Of a stretch of 18,237 bases of DNA, positions 16,190 through 18,237 are shown piece by piece. A model generated the notes under the pieces. The model worked only from the letters and a program-made list of their open reading frames with translations, did not search any database and was not told the DNA's origin. The stretch comes from Clostridia bacterium (GTDB taxonomy: Bacteria > Bacillota_A > Clostridia > Oscillospirales > SIG627): assembly GCA_017508505.1 (NCBI GenBank), contig JAFVYT010000197.1, forward strand, positions 1-18,237, read 5' to 3'. Within the stretch, counting starts at the first letter, position 1. Each line of letters begins with the position of its first letter. A program made the translations under genes and the position numbers.

Positions 16190-17483
16190 CGGTTTCCTCT
16201 TTCAAAAGTGCTTCGGCGGCATCACTCGGGAGTCTTGCGACGTCCTTGAGCTTCCGTCGGATCTGACGGGTGCGGACTCCCACCAGCGCATCCAGCCCCT
16301 TTCCCGCCTGATCAATTCTTCTTTGGGTGTCAAGAAGCGCCTCCTCGAACCGTTCAAATTCGGTGCAGACGGCCCCCAAAACCTCCCAAACCTCGCCGGA
16401 GCGCTTTTGGATGGCAAGGGTGCGAAAGCCCATCTGCAGGGAGTTCAGCAGGGCTGCCATGGTGGTGGGGCCTGCCAGATTGACCTTATAGCTTCTTTGC
16501 AAAATCTCCACCATCCCCATATTGACTGCCTCCGCATAAAGCCCCTCCGTGGGCAAAAACAGAATGGCAAAGTCAGTGGTGTGAGGGGGAGAAACGTATT
16601 TGGTGCGGATGTCCTTGGCAAACTGCTTCAGGCGAGATTCCAAAAGCGCGCGCTGTGTCTTGACCTCCTCCGGATTTCCGCCGTCGTAGGCATCCATCAG
16701 CTGATGGTAGGCATCGGCGGGAAACTTGGAGTCGATGGGAAGATAGACGCTTCCCTCCCCCTCTCCCGGCAGGCGCACGGCAAACTCCACCCGAAAGCGG
16801 CTTCCCGGGACGGTCTCCACGTCCGTTTCGTACTGCTCAGGGGCAAGGATCTCCTCCAAAATGGCACCAAGCTGGATCTCTCCAAGGATGCCTCGGGTCT
16901 TGACGTTGGAAAGAACGCGCTTTAAGTCTCCGACGCCGCCTGCGAGGGTCTGCATTTCCCCGAGGCCGCGATAGACCTGTTGAAGGCGCTCGCTGACCTC
17001 CTGAAAGGAGCGGCTGATCCGTTCCTCCAGGGTGCTTTGGAGCTTCTCCTCCACCCCTGCGCGGATCTCCCCAAGGCTTTTTTCGTTGTCCCGACGGATT
17101 TCGGATAGCTTCTGATCCACGTGGTTGCGCAGATTCTCTCCGCTTTTTTCCTGAAACAGATTCATCTGCGCCATTCTCTCGTCCAGAGCCTTCAGGCGGG
17201 TGTCGACGCTTCCGGTCAAAGCGGCAAGGTGCTGATCCTGACGGGCAAAGACCTCACTCTGTCCCTCTCTCTGAGCCCGTGAGAAGCGCTCCAAGGAAAG
17301 AGCGTTATCCTCCCCGATCTCCCGACGGAGACGCAGAAGAGAGCGCTCCGTGCTATCCTCCAGCCTCTCCAGACCGTCAGCACGCAGGAAATCCCCCTTT
17401 GCAGCCTTGCGATAAGCCAAAAGGGAGAAGACCGCGCTCAAGGCGGCAAGAATCAAAATCAGAATCAAAATCGCTGTATCCAC
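16176..17483 (-). CDS. rmuC: DNA recombination protein RmuC homologue
   Basis: RmuC proteins are membrane-anchored, with a predicted nuclease-fold domain; the E. coli gene limits inversion at short inverted repeats, but the activity has not been clearly shown. The 435 residues have one N-terminal transmembrane segment (about 4-22), a long coiled-coil region (about 40-180) and the conserved RmuC domain (about 185-400). Motifs are [51 protein letters not shown] and [19 protein letters not shown]. The membrane segment is encoded by a 12-bp tandem repeat giving [14 protein letters not shown] lies 8 bp before the ATG. The gene follows mltG by 42 bp and overlaps smpB by 14 bp. It is complete. Confidence 0.93.
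   Translation of the reverse strand: MDTAILILILILAALSAVFSLLAYRKAAKGDFLRADGLERLEDSTERSLLRLRREIGEDNALSLERFSRAQREGQSEVFARQDQHLAALTGSVDTRLKALDERMAQMNLFQEKSGENLRNHVDQKLSEIRRDNEKSLGEIRAGVEEKLQSTLEERISRSFQEVSERLQQVYRGLGEMQTLAGGVGDLKRVLSNVKTRGILGEIQLGAILEEILAPEQYETDVETVPGSRFRVEFAVRLPGEGEGSVYLPIDSKFPADAYHQLMDAYDGGNPEEVKTQRALLESRLKQFAKDIRTKYVSPPHTTDFAILFLPTEGLYAEAVNMGMVEILQRSYKVNLAGPTTMAALLNSLQMGFRTLAIQKRSGEVWEVLGAVCTEFERFEEALLDTQRRIDQAGKGLDALVGVRTRQIRRKLKDVARLPSDAAEALLKEETDAEE
17449..17472 (-). repeat. Two copies of a 12-bp tandem repeat in rmuC
   Basis: The plus-strand unit AGAATCAAAATC occurs twice in direct succession (17449-17460 and 17461-17472). In the rmuC frame it encodes alternating Ile and Leu of the N-terminal membrane helix. 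Gain or loss of one unit keeps the frame and changes the helix by four residues. Confidence 0.9.
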
Positions 17484-17525
17484 CGAACTTCCTTTCGAAT
17501 CAAACTTCTTTTTTCACGGGCAGGA

Positions 17526-18237
17526 TCAATACCCGTCCTTTTCCTTTTCCACGTCGATGGTGGTACCGTTCTGAATTGCCTCCGTAAGCCACGCTCGGTT
17601 CTTCAGATGCATTTGCTCGGTTTCCGCAAACTCAATGGTACCGTCCGTATCGGAAACGAAGTAATAATAGCGGTTCTCCTCCGGATAGAGCGCGGCCTGA
17701 ATGGCCTCCCAGCCGGGGTTTGTAATGGCAGAGGGCGGTAGCCCCTCGTTCTCGTAGGTGTTGTAGGGGCTGTCAATGGCGATATCCGCGTAGCTGAGCT
17801 CCTCCTTGCGCTCGGGCAGGCAATACTGCACCGTTGCGTCGGACTGAAGCTTGCGCATATTCTTGGAATTCAGGCGGTTGTGGAAAACGCCCGAGACGCT
17901 GTAAAAGTCGGAGGTGAATTTTCCCTCCATCTGCACGATGGAGGCGAGGGTTACCACCTCGTCCAGGGTCATTTCCATTTCCTCCAGACGGTCGTAGTAG
18001 GCCCCCTCGAAGTGTGCCTCGAAGGCAGTCAACATCTTATCGATGATGGCAATCTCGCTGGAGTCGGTATAAAACTCGTAGGTATCGGGGAAAAGGTAGC
18101 CCTCCAGACGGTACTTTCTGCCCTCGGGCAAGCCGTTTTTCTCCAATTCCTCCAGAAAGCGGTAGGAGTAATCGTAATTCTGGATGGCATCCACGAAGCC
18201 CTCCTTTGTCCCGATTCCCTGAGAGGTAAAGAGGGTG
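17526..18237 (-). CDS. mltG: Endolytic murein transglycosylase MltG (YceG-like), 5' end cut by window edge
   Basis: MltG cleaves nascent peptidoglycan strands inside the chain and is proposed to end glycan polymerisation; it is anchored in the membrane by an N-terminal helix, not seen here. I read 236 codons in frame to the window edge, starting TLFTSQGIGTKEGF, so the gene continues beyond 18237; no real start lies inside, and the GTG at 18194 is an internal Val. Motifs are LEGYLFPDTYEF, LASIVQMEG, VFHNRLNSKNMRKLQSDATV, SPYNTYENEGLPPSAITNPG and YYYFVSDTDG. The second acidic position of the SIVEKE-type motif, the catalytic Glu218 of E. coli MltG, is kept as Glu, while the first has become Gln. 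It is the most upstream gene visible in the block. Confidence 0.94.
   Translation of the reverse strand, partial: TLFTSQGIGTKEGFVDAIQNYDYSYRFLEELEKNGLPEGRKYRLEGYLFPDTYEFYTDSSEIAIIDKMLTAFEAHFEGAYYDRLEEMEMTLDEVVTLASIVQMEGKFTSDFYSVSGVFHNRLNSKNMRKLQSDATVQYCLPERKEELSYADIAIDSPYNTYENEGLPPSAITNPGWEAIQAALYPEENRYYYFVSDTDGTIEFAETEQMHLKNRAWLTEAIQNGTTIDVEKEKDGY

Noticed and set aside
17500..17545. Inverted repeat ACGGG/CCCGT at the mltG end as a terminator
   Set aside because: Only about five pairs with a long loop, and the minus strand continues with an A-run rather than a T-run.
17526..18194. mltG starting at the GTG at 18194
   Set aside because: The reading frame continues open to the window edge with family-like sequence upstream, so the gene is truncated by the window and not short.
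1..18237. CRISPR arrays, insertion sequences, tRNA, tmRNA or prophage genes
   Set aside because: No spaced direct repeats, transposase motifs, cloverleaf sequences or integration signs were seen; nearly all of the sequence is taken up by housekeeping genes.

Overview
The window looks like a stretch of core chromosome from a Gram-positive anaerobe of the Clostridia (Firmicutes), possibly an uncultured gut lineage. The evidence is an HPr protein with both His15 and the regulatory Ser46 of low-GC Gram-positives, a YqhQ (DUF1385) gene next to prmC, the grouping of pgsA, cinA, recA and recX, an unusual 388-residue PRPP synthetase, and Shine-Dalgarno sequences of the AGGAG type. The lineage call is inference. 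All sixteen genes lie on the minus strand. Coding density is very high, the largest gaps are 117 bp and 89 bp, and I see no mobile element, tRNA, rRNA or CRISPR.

Read in the direction of transcription (high to low coordinates), the first block is mltG (5' end outside the window), rmuC, smpB, lepA, hemW, a small lipoprotein gene, yqhQ and prmC. Gaps are at most 42 bp and several genes overlap, so this is probably one operon. It covers cell-wall glycan release, a putative recombination nuclease, ribosome rescue, elongation factor 4, a heme chaperone, release-factor methylation and two membrane-associated proteins of unknown role. It ends at a hairpin at 10276-10304.

The second block starts at a promoter partly built into that hairpin and runs recA, prs, recX, rimO, pgsA, cysS, again with tiny gaps and two TGATG stop/start overlaps. 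An intrinsic terminator-like hairpin follows cysS at 4004-4028. cinA comes directly after it with no visible promoter of its own. A near-consensus sigma-A promoter (2671-2699) then drives a gene for HPr, which ends at a clear intrinsic terminator whose T-run touches the Shine-Dalgarno of uvrC. uvrC is followed 2 bp later by rsmD, which runs out of the window.

No undescribed system such as a defence island or biosynthetic cluster is visible; nearly every gene is a recognisable housekeeping gene. The points worth a second look are the divergent PRPP synthetase between recA and recX, the recA promoter nested in a hairpin without a recognisable LexA box, the two terminator-like hairpins that abut the ribosome-binding sites of cinA and uvrC, and the uncharacterised lipoprotein beside hemW and yqhQ.
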